A stretch of DNA of 64,000 bases from assembly GCA_047967505.1 (NCBI GenBank), contig CM106540.1; one strand, written 5' to 3'. Source of the DNA: Dipteris shenzhenensis (Eukaryota > Polypodiophyta > Polypodiopsida > Gleicheniales). Positions within the stretch are counted from its first letter, which is position 1. Every line of letters starts with the position of its first letter. Of this stretch, positions 30,862 to 42,959 are shown piece by piece. The position numbers were made by a program, and so were the translations under genes. The notes beneath the pieces were generated by a model. That model saw only the letters and a program-made list of their open reading frames with translations, was not told the origin of the DNA and searched no databases.

Positions 30862-32089
30862 TACAGAACACTACAAAATATTATGTCACTATAAAAAAAC
30901 ACAACTTCTGCCTCACAAGGGCAAATCTGCAAAACTGACGAAAGTGGTATTTGACCATACATTCACTTCTTAGTGATGATTATGCATCAATAGGTAGTAA
31001 GAATGATTCTGTCACTCCCAATATCTCTGCGCACAAGCATACGATGTAATTTATGTGATAACTTTTCATCGACCTGCGGAATAATGGTCGCACAGCAAAA
31101 ACAGAGCACTTTTTTGAGTGCCTACGAAAAACTTCCGCCACCAAAACAGGCCCCGAAATGGCCTCAAATCAAAAAAATAATTTCACCAAGGGCTTTGCCT
31201 TTTCCCGTAGCATATATTGCCCTCTCGCCACACCACGAAGGGCGTCCCAATCTGAGACAGCAGTGCACTCTTGCACATTTCGGCTGTGCTACCTGCAAAG
31301 ATTTGCTCCCAAACTCGAAAAAAAAAAAGAGGAAAGCAACACTGATTCTCTTACTAGGACACCACAAACTTGGTTTGATTTCTTGAGCTTCTTACCACAA
31401 ATCGAGCTCTGATCTGAGCTAACAAACCACTTTGCATCTTGCTTATTTCACAACTCTAGGAGCTGATGGGCAGAAGCGAAGGACAACTTCTTGGTGCCAA
31501 TATGAGACCAAATCGTTGATTACTTCTAGCACCATGAGGTGTATACAAACATAGGCTATATGTTCTACGTAGTCTATAGCCATTTTGCATCTAGTTCGCG
31601 TAATACTAGCAACTATATGTTGTCACAATCCTTTATGGAAGCTTGTAGTTCTACCATTACAGTGGTAGGGAGGGGTGTCGACTTACCACCTGACCTTGGC
31701 TAGCTCCTCACTGGCCACCCAAATAAGAGATACATGAAAACCATATGAAAATCTATCAAGCCAACCACACAAGAGATATTAAAAAATCATATGTCCACTG
31801 GCGATCCTCAAAAACTCTTCAGCAACATGTTGTATCTCTCATGAGGTTGTTCGACAAACATGCATTCGGTGAGCGTTGTCTATGCATTATCGTGAATGGG
31901 TCATTGTGACCAGGTAGAGCTATACCATGTAGCAGAGTTCCTTCATGCACGAAGCTAGCTTGGGATAATCCCTGTGTCTCTAGAGGATGCTTAGATATGA
32001 GCAGAAGTAAGTGGCTCTTCCGACTAGGCAGCCACAGTGGTAGAAGGCTCATCATCCCCAAGAGGGGTTTCTTGTTTGACTCTTGTGCT
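30862..32089. other. Family A copy 2 leader, then unassigned DNA
   Basis: 30862 to about 31490 is probably the leader of copy 2 (contains a run of A at 31319-31328). No family A LTR is present. 31500-32089 has no recognised feature and ends sharply at copy 3 (32090). Confidence 0.45.
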
Positions 32090-34632
32090 TGACTGCAGCA
32101 CTCACAAAAGAGAACACATATCCACTGGTAGATCGTCTATTAGAAATACTACCAGCCCAATCACCATCAATGTATCCATGCAAGTGTATCTAGACCCCAG
32201 CCTCATAAAATAGTCCATACTGCAATGTGGACTTCACATACCTCAGTATGCGTCTAGCCACATCCAAATGCGGTTTCCTTGGAGCCTGCATAAACTGACT
32301 TACCAATCCAACAACATAGCTCAAATCTGGCCTGGTAATAGTCATATAAATCAAACTTCCTACTATGCGTTTGTACATAGTAGGGTCTTCCAGAAGCTCA
32401 CCTGCATCTGCGCTCAGCTTCACATTCTGCTCCAAAGGAACTGAAATAAAGGAACTGAAATATAGGCTTACAGCCTGTCACCCTGTCATCCCATATTTGG
32501 ACAGCATGTCCAATCCATACTGCCTCTGCAAGAGCCGTATCCCACTTGGTGATCTAATCACCTCAATGCCCAAGAAATAATGCAGCTCTCCCAAATCCTT
32601 CATCTCAAACTTCTACTTCAATAGCATTTTCACATGAAGGATCTCTTCATCACTATCACCTGTGATGATCAAATCATCAACATAAATGACAAGCAGCATA
32701 ATACCTTTCTCTGTTTTTCTCACATAAAGTGAGAAATCTGCCTTGGAAATCTGAAAGCCAATAGTGACAAGATACTATCCTATCTTGTTAGACCATGCTC
32801 TAGGTGCTTGCTTCAAGCCATACAAGGCTTTCTTCAACCTGCCAACAAACTCAGGATGAACAGTACGAACATAACCTTGTCGCTGCTCCATAAAGACCTC
32901 TTCTTGCAAATCACCATGCAAGAAGGCATTCTTTACATCCATCTGATGTAAAGACCATCCCTTTGATGCAGCCATAGCAATGACTGCTCTTATGGTTGCG
33001 ATCCTTGCAACCGGACTGAATGTTTCTTCATAATCAATGCCGTATGTCTGTGCATACCCCTTGACAACTAATCTTGCCTTGTATCTATTCACAGAACCAT
33101 CTGCATTGTGCTTCACCTTATAAACCCACTTACAGCCAATTGCATTCTTGTCTTTAGGCAAAGGCACCAATTCCCATGTAGCATTTGCTTCCAAGGCATC
33201 CATTTCTTCATCCATGGCTTTCTCCCATTTTTCTTTTCCCAAGGCTTGCTCAAAAGAAGTGGGTTTTGTTTCCTGTATCACTTTGACCATATAGGCATAG
33301 TGAATGGCTATAAATCCATTATATTTCAGCTTATCCACAGGATATCTAGCTCTGGTAGACCTGCGCAAAATAGGCTCACTTCCAGGTGCTCTCAAGACAT
33401 CCCTGGTCTTCCTTACTCCAGGTGTAACAACAGAAGGAATACCCAACTCATCATCAATGCTCTGTTCTGAGCCACTGGATTCACCATCCACATAAGAGTG
33501 ACCTGCATTCACATCAAACATGGGCTGATCTATCTTCTCTTTTCCTTTTCGTGATACCAGCATACCACTATCTGCATTACTTTGCGGAGATTCTCCTGAT
33601 CTCAATCTGCCTGTCCATGGCAAAGTATGTGAACCACTGTTAGAGGACACTACAAGTCCACTAATATTTTGTGATTGCTGCTGTGAATTCTGTGCGGCAT
33701 TACCATTTTGTGCATCTACATTATCAATCACATTTACTGGTTTATACCAGCTGCTCATCTCATAAAAAACAACATTGCTGCTCACTGTAAACTTACGAGT
33801 AGAAGGGTTATAGCATCTATATCCTTGCTATGTAGAGAATAACCAATAAAGATGCACTTCTCAGCTTTTGGATCCAACTTGGACCTCAACTCATCTGGCA
33901 CATGAACATAGGCAATGCAACAAAAAATTTTCAAATGAGAAATATCTGGTTTCCTACCAGTATACATCTCCTCTGGCGTCATGCCATGTATTGCCATAGT
34001 GGGAGTCCTGTTCATTATGTAAACTGCTGTAGCAACTGCTTCAGCCCAATAATAATATGGTAGCATGGCCCGAGATACCTCTCCAATATGCCTATTTTTT
34101 CTTTCTGCAAGTCCATTTTGCTGTGGGGTATGACTGCATGAATATTGCTGCTTTATGCCATGCTCCTACAGGAACCTTGCAAACTCATTTGAGAGGTACT
34201 CTCCCCCTCCATCTGACCTTAGGCATTTTATTTGCAGGCCTGTTTCTTTTTCAACCATAGCTTTAAAAACTTTGAAATGCCCAAACACTTCACTTTTCTT
34301 TTTCATAAAGTGCACCCAAACTTTTCTGATGTAGTCATCAATAAAAGTGACAAAGTAATGACAGCCTCCAATAGATGCAGCTTTAGTAGTCCAAACATCA
34401 GAGTGGATTAATTCCAATGGCTTGTTACTCTCTTGAACATGTCTAGGAAATGGTTTCCTTGCCTGTTTTCCAAATTGACAGGCTTCACATACCTTATGCA
34501 TTTTTGCAACCTTGAATTTAGGCAATCCTGCAACAATATTTTGGGCCTGCATTGATTTAAGTCATTGTACATTAACATGACCAATGCGTTTATGCCAGAT
34601 ATCAATATCTACAACTACACCGGTCCCATGTG
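32090..34632 (-). pseudogene. Copia family A copy 3, truncated at both ends
   Basis: Begins inside RNase H (SDRRSTSGYVFSF region on the minus strand), with no LTR, and ends in the GAG-pre-integrase at 34632. In between: RT with YVDDLIIT at 32672-32696 and stops at about 32615 and 32775; a 336-aa frame (32775-33785) carrying a Ser/Asn-rich linker, [21 protein letters not shown] and [16 protein letters not shown]; integrase with YYWAEAVATAVYIMNRTP (33782-34066) and LELIHSDVWTTKAAS...CLRSDGGGEYLSNEFA (34166-34552), both acidic residues present. It serves as the reference for the MITE and deletion in copy 2. Its broken ends suggest deletion or ectopic recombination. Confidence 0.9.
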
Positions 34633-34635
34633 TTT

Positions 34636-34712
34636 AAAAAACTGCTCTCATTTATACGCAAGGAATGCAAAAATGAGGAGGCACTACGATGCGCAGAGCT
34701 CACCGAGAGGCA
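34636..34712 (+). pseudogene. Fragment of gypsy Gag related to element C
   Basis: 77 bases match 20177-20254 with scattered changes (both read AAAAATGAGGAGGCA and GCAGAGCT/ACAGAGCT in the same order). Protein sense is KLLSFIRKECKNEEALR against KLLLLMREEHKNEEAVR. It is fused directly to the broken end of family A copy 3. Confidence 0.75.
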
Positions 34713-36169
34713 GAGACCTCGCTGTTTCCCTCCAAGTTTTCTTTCTCTGGCTCCACGGAGGTGCCCTTGCCGTGTTTCCTTCCGATGTCTTCTCTTTCGG
34801 CACCTTTGTCCCGTTGCTGCTGCTCCTATGCCTTTTGTCCTTGTCCCTATTTCTAGTTATTGCCTTTCCATTCTTGTTCTTCCCAGTGCTCATCGTTTTG
34901 GGCTCCTGATGAGCTTGGTCCACATGGTGCTGAAAGTGTGTTGGGCCATGGAACGTGTCCCATCATAAGACAGTGAATCAACATGTAGAGGTGAGGGCCG
35001 AGCTTGTAGTGCATCTATCCGGGGGATTTTTTTTGCGAGCTTTGCATGTGAGCTTTTTGATTTTTTTGTGAGCTTTTTTTGAGTTGAGAATGGAAAAGAC
35101 ATGAAAAGGAACACTAAAAACATACACCTTTGTGAGCTTTGGGGTTTACTTGCTATCTTTATTTGAGCCTCAAAGTACTTAGGAAATATTCTTTACGATG
35201 TATTTTGGTTAATGCAAACTGATAATAGCAATTTCATAATTACTTATTGTGGAGCTCTTTATATCATTTATGATAAAGTTTTGTGATAGCTTGCTTCTAT
35301 TCATGCACTATCAAATGAATTTTGTGTTGTGAACAAAAAAGAAATGAAATTGGGGGACACTCGAAGCTCCTTGCCCTCTGAAACAACTTTCTACAGCTCG
35401 CCAGATTTTTACATGACCAGCCTAGTCCAAAGGAAAGGTTCGCCTCTCCTTGAGCCATGTGGCTTGCTGGCAGCCCTTGGATTTTATTTGATCCAATGGC
35501 TCCCAGTCATCCGATTAGTCAAGTTTCTTGATTCGTAGGCAAAGCTATAGACGCATTTTGAGCTATCTCGTCAACGGCGGCGGTCAGCTGAACTGAAATC
35601 GTAGCCGTTGATTTTGGGGGGCTTCCTTTATCGGCAGATTTCACAGGTCACATTTGACCGGCTATTCCGTGCCCAGACTCCACACCGTTAGATCTAACGG
35701 CCATCCACTCTCCACACTCCACAATCTCCGACGTGGCACATGACGGCGCCGCTCTCCAAACATAGCTCATTTCCACGAGTGATATTCTTGACACATCCCT
35801 TGCGCATCGGTGCCAATTTCCGATCCGCCAGAAATCGGCATCGGTGCCAATCTCCGGCCGGTCTCTCGTTCGATCGCCCTCTGTCCAACGGGATTCTCTC
35901 GTTCGCCCAACCTCCAAGCACAGGTATGTGGATTCTAAAGTGATTCTTGCGAAGAATCCGAAGTGTTGAGAGTCTCTCTTGTCGTGTGCGTGACCTTCCC
36001 TTTTGATGGCTTCCCTGCCTCCCAATTGTTCCTCCAAGGCTTCTCCTACACTTACGACAATGCCATATTCCTCCCTGGCTTCCTGTTGACTCCGTCGACC
36101 TCAGCTCTCGCCTCACCCGCCGAGTTTGAACGCCTGGTCTCTTTGCTCTCGTGCTTGGTGGCGGCTGAT
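34713..36169. other. No supported gene; GC-richer than surroundings
   Basis: Several overlapping frames up to 130 aa on both strands, none with domain-like content. 34713-34920 is pyrimidine-rich on the plus strand; 35640-35940 is CpG-rich. This may be the edge of an old host-gene region, or an LTR. Confidence 0.35.
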
Positions 36170-36290
36170 TAAGATATCTCTGATTCATTAGGAATAGAAG
36201 CACCCTTTGCTCTGCGCTAGACGAAGAACTCTCTTTCATATTTACTCCTGCCTTGGCCTTGTTCTTATTCTTATTAGATTTCCCAGCCAT
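36170..36290 (-). pseudogene. Short N-terminus resembling FRIENDLY/CLU protein
   Basis: The ATG at 36290 opens MAGKSNKNKNKAKAG followed by a Ser-rich stretch (KESSSSSAEQR). Plant clustered-mitochondria (FRIENDLY) proteins begin MAGKSNK followed by a Lys/Arg-rich, low-complexity tail, and the resemblance is limited to that opening. The frame stays open to 35694 but the remainder looks non-coding. If real it is only a first-exon fragment; low-complexity coincidence is possible. Confidence 0.3.
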
Positions 36291-36397
36291 GAGGACTTGG
36301 GAAACAACAGAAAATGTCTTGATTTCTATTCTGTTGGGTTGCTAGAAACGCAGCAAAAAGTCGCGTGACCCTGCTTAAAAATTTGGATTTCCACCGA

Positions 36398-36643
36398 ATG
36401 GGTCTTGAAGTGTATGAACAATTGAGAGAAGTGAGCTCCGTGGCCGTTCCTGTGGCTGCCGTCGGCACTTCTGACAATCCAGAGCAATCTCGATCCGGGG
36501 CTTCCACTTACAGCGAGTTTGCATAGAAATTCAAAAGAGATTTTGTGATGGCAAGATTGATGAGAATGGTTGTTGAAAGTGTTAAGCGTAAGTCATTTAG
36601 GTTCCTAGCAAGGAGATGCAAAGTAATTATAGAGCAGTTTTGA
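36398..36643 (+). pseudogene. Unidentified short coding-like frame with one stop
   Basis: Reads MGLEVYEQLREVSSVAVPVA, SDNPEQSRSGASTYSEFA, a TAG at 36524-36526, then KFKRDFVMARLMRMVVESVK and a stop at 36641. Continuity of protein-like composition across the single stop suggests a decayed exon. It lies head to head with the 36290 frame, 107 bases apart. Not recognised. Confidence 0.3.
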
Positions 36644-38670
36644 TGTTTAGAACTGTGATAGTTGCCATTGAAAACCTTACGGGGTAATGCTCTGAGAGTG
36701 TTATAGAATGGTACATGTTACCCTTGTTTTTTCAAGTAGAGGGTTTCCAATACATGCTTAATGCCACAGGGGAACACCGGCTGTCTCAAAAACTTTGTTG
36801 CAAATTGCAAATAGTTCACTAGAAGGTTTCCAATATAGGCTTAATGCTAGAGGGGAACATTGGCTGTCTCCAAAGTTTGTTGTAAGTTGCAAATAGTTGA
36901 GTGCTCACCTATCCTTGAGAAACAATCAGCTTGAGCCTCAGATCTTGTTGTATCTACTAAGCTAAGTATAATCGCCAGCAACCTATACGATCATGGCAAG
37001 CTTGTGGGACGATGATCGCGCTTTGCTAAAGGCCTTCGTGGGGTTGCAGTATGAAAAGGCCCTGCAGCTTGAATCAGAACAGTCCCATTAGTTGTTTATC
37101 TGTAGGAATTTAGGTGTGGAAGCATTTGGTAAGCCTGTAAATCTGAATTTCTGAAAACATAGTGCTTATAGAACATAAGCAGCAGGTCTTTAACACTAGA
37201 ACTCATCAAAGGAAATGTAGTGATAACCATCAGGGCAGGAGACTTAACATTTTTAGAGCTCAATTGCAGTGGATCATTTAGCACAAATTATGGACTCTTG
37301 TTTTGGACTTTTCTTCATTTGAAAATCAGTTGTTGAACCCTTGTTTACAATTAGAAAGCAACAAGACTCTCCTGTGTCTTTGTCATGTGATGTTTGCATG
37401 GTTCTCACTTGCCCATGATGTACCCACCCGAACCATTGCAGTAGATGACAACTTCAAATTCTGACCTGCAGAGTAGCTTTAGAGAAGAGTCTCTGTGGAG
37501 ACAAATTACAGAACTAAATTAGTGCTTTGCAAGAGCACTTTAGTTGCCATAAAACTGTAGTCTTGTAACGAAAGCTGTTAGCAGCACGATGCAAAGCTGC
37601 CATACGTGTGAGTCTGGGACAGTCCTAAATACAGAGATGTGATAGGCCTATGGAAGGAGACTTAAGCCTCCTCATTCATGATGCCAAGTTGGTTTAGAGC
37701 AGCCTAGTCTAGCAGCTCCATCAAACAGTTAGTTCGGCAGCAAGTTTGAGCAGACTAAAGCATCAAGTATATTGAAATCAACAGGCCATCATTGTGGCGG
37801 TCTTATAATTTGAAGTGAAGAACGAGAGAGAGGAGTGCATAGGCTAACTATACACTAGATCTTAAATGAAAGAAAATAAGAATATCTAGCATATGCTGTC
37901 CTTGGCCTAGGCTTTGGGTGCCACTCGAAGGTGAGGGGGTTTGTTTTTCTGAATAAATTAGTCTATCTATTCTCTTTTCCATGGGCCTTGAAGCCCTCTA
38001 AATGATCTCTATGTCAGCTAAGCTCCCTCAGCAGTAAACTTAAGCAACAGCATAAATATGAAAGTTTTTGGTAACTACGGGAGACCATGAGCTATATAAC
38101 CAGGCCCAATATGCTAGCCCATTTGACACCCACAAACAGTTTTCCATTCAATCAATGGTAGTTAGACCTTGCCCCCAAATGACACTGCATGAAAGGTGCT
38201 TAGCCAAAGGCACCAGCAGATGCAGCAGACCCTAGCACTTATGAACAGCTCAGAAGGTGAGCAGGTCATAGAGGTGCAGAAAGTCAGTTGGCATAGGTTT
38301 GAGGGGCTCCTTCTTAAGCCTTTGAAGACCTAGTTTGAAACGGAATGATTGAGTAGGAGATTGAGCAACAGTTTGTGGCCTCAGATCTAGCACTAGTGGA
38401 GCAGCATCCCGCTGTCCACATGGTATAGGTCGTGAGTGCACTTTTGTATCTATGTTTTGATCCTCTCAGTGGACATTTCTATTCAAATATTGCTTGCTAC
38501 ATGTTGCTGTGTCTACTTCACAGCTGAATGTGGAACTCATATATGTTTGTGTTTACATATTGAGTAAGATCTAATCTCATTTGTGACATTATGGTCGATT
38601 TATTTTCCGTTGTATATTGTGGTTTGGGCATGACCTTTCAAGCAAGGTTCAGTCACATCAATGTATAACA
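36644..38670. other. No gene recognised
   Basis: A tiny frame at 36993-37091 (MASLWDDDRALLKAFVG..., 32 aa) is coding-like but isolated. A phrase near 36729-36775 (GGGTTTCCAATACATGCTTAATGCCA) recurs at about 36823-36850, a diverged direct repeat. The rest is featureless. Confidence 0.35.
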
Positions 38671-38682
38671 TGGTTTCAGAGC
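38671..38682 (+). other. Degenerate primer-binding site, orphan
   Basis: TGGTTTCAGAGC preceded by ATAACA, one change from the canonical PBS. It could end an old plus-strand 5' LTR; a short gypsy integrase-like fragment follows about 300 bases later, but no Gag is recognised between. Confidence 0.4.
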
Positions 38683-38986
38683 TAAATGCTGAGACATGAT
38701 TAGATTCTCCAGTGTGCTATTAGATCTAGAGGGATTCTTCCATGGCAGGTGGGACTCAATAAGACGTGTGAAAAGGTCAAAAGAATTTTTTGTGTGGAAG
38801 GGTTTGTGGAAGAAATGTTAAAAGGTGTATACCTAGTCAACAAAACATAGGTTCTACTCTTGTTCCAAAACCTAGATTGTACTCTATGTTAAGAGGGGTA
38901 TTTCTTGTCAACAAAACATAGAGGATGACAAAAGTTACACAGTTTATCCCGACTGGGCATATATTCTGCATCCTACGTGGAAGATC

Positions 38987-39043
38987 CGCTTATTGAACAT
39001 GTGTTTAAGCTTCATGGGATTCCTCAGGACATAGTTAGGAACA
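38987..39043 (+). pseudogene. Short gypsy integrase-like fragment
   Basis: Reads LIEHVFKLHGIPQDIVRNR, close to the LHGxPxxIVSDR segment just before the second catalytic Asp of gypsy integrases, with the Asp position changed to Asn. Only about 19 residues match. Confidence 0.45.
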
Positions 39044-39292
39044 GATGCTCGAGCAGCAGGCTACAGCCTTCACCAGCCATGCATCTGGAGCTCTTTGGAT
39101 TTGAATTAGCTGACAATAGGCCATATGAGTGACTGCCATCAGTCGCATTGTCCTGTTGCACAGCCCATGCATATCCCCTGCACCTTGGACTATTACAAGA
39201 ACTTGGATTTGACACAGGATACCCACACTGAGAACAAATGCTTGTGCCAGTTAGGAAAGATTACTGCCCCTTCAGTTTCTCATGTTGCCAGC

Positions 39293-40901
39293 TCAGGTAT
39301 TTGGTGCCAAAAGATGAAGAGGAACTCCTGTTCGCCAATGAAGATCTAGGTCTAGAGACTGATGGGACTGAAAACTTAGCACGTGCTGTCTGTGCCGTGG
39401 CTGTAACTCCTTTGCAAATTGTGAGAGCTTTCCCCTAACATCATACTTCAATAGATTTATGGGTGAATACTGCTTTGGAAGCCCTGCTGCAGTCAGCACA
39501 TTCTCAGGATTTGCAAGTTCCTGGTTGCTACCACCAGTTGCTATGGGATTAGGAAATGAGCTGTTCAACTCCATGATTGGAAATTGTCTGGTTATATCGC
39601 ATGCATTGGAGCGCTTGTGAATTGGGATAAGAGGCCTTAAGTTCCCCATGCCAGCATTTGGCAAGGTCCTTGCTGAGGTTTCCCTGGCCACCGATTGACC
39701 TCTGTGTACTACAAAGAGAGAGGAAACCCCCCTTGCTGATGCCCAAACACACCACTGTAGTCTGTTAATGATCCTGAAAACTTAAAAGCCTCTTCTTCTT
39801 GAGCTGCATTGACTCCATATAAGCTGGCCTGATTCTCCTGTATTAAAGGTCTTTCATTCACTACAACATCAGGATTAGGAGTTGTCAGTGATACTTGTTT
39901 GGTTTTTTGAAACTCCAGACTCTTTTAGCTGATGTTACTGGATTCTCTCCTCTGATAGGTGAAACGACATGATTCAAGCTATAATCCAAAGAATGTAAAG
40001 GAGAATTCAGTAAAGAAATCGAACGCCGTTGTGGCAAATTTGCATCAAAACTGACAAGCCCAACTATACTTCTCCCTTTTTTATTAAGATCGTCCCTAGA
40101 AGTCAGGGACATTGCAGTTATTGGGATTAAGGGCCCTTCTTCCAGTCTGTTTCAATCTTTTCTTGGAGATTTTACAGTTTGTCCAGAAACAGGCTCCCCT
40201 GTCCAGAAACAGGCTCCCCTGTGAAAGTACAAGCTTGTTGGTCAGACTTCTCCAATGATCTGCCGTCCAAGTCTTTACCAACTTGACAGCTAATAATGAA
40301 TTCTAATGGAGTCTCCTTTGCATGGACCTTATCAACAATCTTATCTTTATGGTTGACTCCATAAGCTATGCTTGATACATTCTAAACCGTGGTCAGGAAA
40401 AATTTATTACTACGAGAAGTGGCTTGCAGAGATACTTTCTGAGGCAGTTGGCAAATTGCCCTTAGACTCGAAATAGGTTCCTTTCCGTTGGGAGAAACTT
40501 GCTTTGCTGGGATTTGCAATGGGGCATTTGTTTCAGATGCTGTCAAAACTGCTGGATTAGCAACAGCTTTTCCAGCAGCATTTGGATCAAGACAATTCCA
40601 TTTTTCAGGTTCTCCTTCCAAATAGTTGAAGCTCTCCCAATGTTGATTATCCATTACTTCAAAATCCTGGTGTTCATTTTGAGCTATAGAACTCTGTCAC
40701 TGACAGAGGACCATCATTTTTTCTATAAGGAATATCTGCATCCCTAGGCATTGTTGGAGTGCTCCAGGTTGGCGTACTGCTGGATGATGTCTTTTGCTGA
40801 GAGGAAAACGGTGAGCGGTTGAAATCCAGGGAAAGCCTCTCAAACACAAGGGGTTGTATGTGCGACTGACCGGATCTTTCATTGAAAATAAGTCCACTAT
40901 C
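39293..40901 (-). pseudogene. Long broken exon of an unidentified gene
   Basis: From high to low, protein-like sequence flows through four or more frame changes: a good 3' splice acceptor (TTGTTTTGGCAG|G, exon from 40901), DSGLIFNERSGQSHIQPLV and STPTWSTPTMPRDADIPYR (to about 40677); after a one-base shift MDNQHWESFNYLEGEPEKWN to 40382 (TAG); NVSSIAYGVNHKDKIVD onward to a 20-bp tandem duplication at 40181-40220; MSLTSRDDLNKKGRSIV to 39885; NPDVVVNERPLIQENQASLY and SLTDYSGVFGHQQGG; then MARETSARTLPNAGMGNLRP to the TGA at 39293. It is Ser/Pro/Asn-rich with no catalytic motif, and I do not recognise it. The composition is that of a disordered regulatory or cytoskeletal plant protein, not a transposon protein. 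Likely a pseudogene or captured gene piece. Confidence 0.5.
40181..40220. repeat. 20-bp perfect tandem duplication
   Basis: GTCCAGAAACAGGCTCCCCT is present twice in a row. Twenty is not a multiple of three, so it shifts the frame of the exon-like sequence it lies in; removing one copy rejoins the two flanking frames (TFTGEPVSGQ to TVKSPRKD). Confidence 0.9.
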
Positions 40902-41589
40902 CTGCCAAAACAAGTATTGCATATGAATACTACATCAAGTATTTGACAGAAAGCATTCACATTTTCTCATTATCTATATTGCACGATGTGAACATGAGCC
41001 AATACAAGAACTATACCCACCTACAACAATACAAGAAGCATTATGATTAAAAACAAGAAATACAAGCATGTTAGGACCTACAGGCCAAATAGTTTGCTGG
41101 CAGGTCTCCGTTCAAACGTTTTGTTTTGACAGAAGGTGCCAGAGCTTAATCAAAAAATTGTTCTTACAATTATTAGAAGAATGTAAATCCTGTTTTTTAA
41201 GTAAATGATTTCACATAAGGCTGGCATCCCTCGAGTGTGTCTCTTCTCATCAATTTAGTGGGCTTTTGTGAACAGTACTACCAAAATGGCACAGACATCA
41301 ACTATCTAAGCCCTTGCGAGATATTGTTTTTCAGTTTACCAGAGTTAATTTGCCTAGTATAATGCGTATTGATTATTTAGTTTCTCTCTGTACACATTTT
41401 TTAGAATTTCCAAGATAGAGAAACAACCAAGGAGTGCAACGAATCCACACGAGTAATACACTAGGAAACAACATGTTAAAACTTGGCATTCACCAGTCTG
41501 TAAGGTATGGAAACAAAAATACTGATTTGCAGAGGAAAATAGGTATGGTAGTCAAAAGGCTCCCAACATTCTATACAGATGGACGACCA
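40902..41589. other. No gene recognised
   Basis: Upstream of the exon-like stretch (minus sense) this should be intron or flank; on the plus strand it leads into the Helitron. AT-rich, with no supported frame. Confidence 0.4.
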
Positions 41590-42945
41590 GAACTTGGTAA
41601 CATTGTGCCCTGATATCTCAAAGGAGATCACGCTCTTTCCATTCATGTTCCCATTCGGACATAGCACTTATGATGGGGATATCTGATTTGCGGATTACCT
41701 AAAAATGAGGACTAGGACGCTCTTCTCATTGTACACTTTGTACAAGCCATATTTATTTCTCATGTACGAGCTAAAACAAGCCGTCCAAATCACAAATAGT
41801 ACTCAGACAGCTTGTTCGCAAAAAAAGAAATGCAACAGAACAAGAAGTCTACATAAATATTCTCAAATACAAACTACCCGCAACCCTACTAGGATCACCA
41901 TCATGGCACCGTCGCAACTTGAAAGACATGATTGCAATGGTTGACATGAGGGGATTACCAAACTTGTTTTTGACGCTAACTGCCAATGAGGTCACATCAA
42001 CACGTTGGTCTGAAATTTATGAAATAAAGAATCATCTCCCCCATCAACCCGAACTTCACTTGGAGGGATTCCCTAGTTGAGTGCACAATTCTCTTTTACT
42101 ACCACTTGCAGATGTTCTTGAGCCATTTTATCTTTAATCCATCTAATATACTCGGTCGAGTGGAACATCATCTCACCCGGTTTGGAATCCAAAACCATGG
42201 ATCCCTACATGCACACATCATGCTCTGGATTCACAATGATGACATTAATAGAATATCCAATGATATAGTGGCTCATATAGCTCTGTAAATGTGCATGGCA
42301 CAAATCAGCTGTTGCAATCCCGCTTGCATAACTTGATCAAAACAAAAGAGATCTGCGGATGTAGAAAATCATGCACAGGGCAACTAGGCAAGGTCAAATG
42401 CAAGTATGGGTTTCCCTTCGACACACAACCAAATCCCTTTGCCTTGATCAATAAAAATACTCAACGGTGGCTCTACTATCAACTTGGGTATGAACACAAG
42501 AACGTTGTCTTGTACCATTCAACCGTGCAACTACTATGGGGAGCGTATATGAACATCCAACACATCACAAGCTCCGGCATCTCACACTATCTTCTGAAGT
42601 ATGCCATGAAAACTGAACCAATGTGGTAGTTGAACCTTAGTGTTGATGATGTCAAAAGACTGGGACTAAGTAACCTAGATCCAGCCAAGCTAAATATCAT
42701 TTCCACCTCTGTTTTAACCAAGCCAACATCACCAATAGAGGCAGCCCTAAATTGCTTGCAGATCTCCATCATCGAGGGGGGCAACGAGGCAGTACACTAC
42801 ACAAACTCCTCGCCACCCACACTCTGACAAAAGATTATGACACCGCATGGGTACACAGTGATGCATCCCACTTATCTATCTTGTGCATGGCCCTTCGACC
42901 TTGAACCCATCACATTTTGTGCATACCATACAAATTACACCATAG
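41590..42945 (+). pseudogene. Helitron Rep (HUH endonuclease) region
   Basis: Upstream Helitron-like N-terminal segments: FPFMFPFGHSTYDGDI and LKMRTRTLFSLYTLYKPYLF (about 41635-41785), then SWHRRNLKDMIAMVDMRG and PNLFLTLTANE (about 41900-41990). The HUH motif GSLHAHIMLW is at 42199-42228. The KCKYGFPF, YEHKNVVLYHSTVQLLWGAY and SHYLLKYAMKTEP segments (42291-42629) follow, with both catalytic-type Tyr codons at 42588-42590 and 42600-42602. Frames change several times, with a stop after KTEPMW. In a live Helitron this domain nicks and joins the single strand. Confidence 0.85.
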
Positions 42946-42959
42946 AGAAGAGTGAGAGA

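Noticed and set aside
31476-31500. TTGGCACCAAG on the minus strand as a PBS for family A copy 2
   Set aside because: It does not match initiator-Met PBS and no family A LTR lies beside it.
34565-34968. Overlapping plus frames of 112-114 aa with a hydrophobic C-terminus
   Set aside because: They begin within the copia and gypsy fragments and read pyrimidine-rich sequence as Leu/Phe/Val; likely artefact of composition.
35694-36169. Remainder of the 198-aa minus frame below the FRIENDLY-like start
   Set aside because: Arg/Cys/Trp-rich reading with no family likeness and a competing overlapping frame of similar length; only the first 40 residues look plausible.
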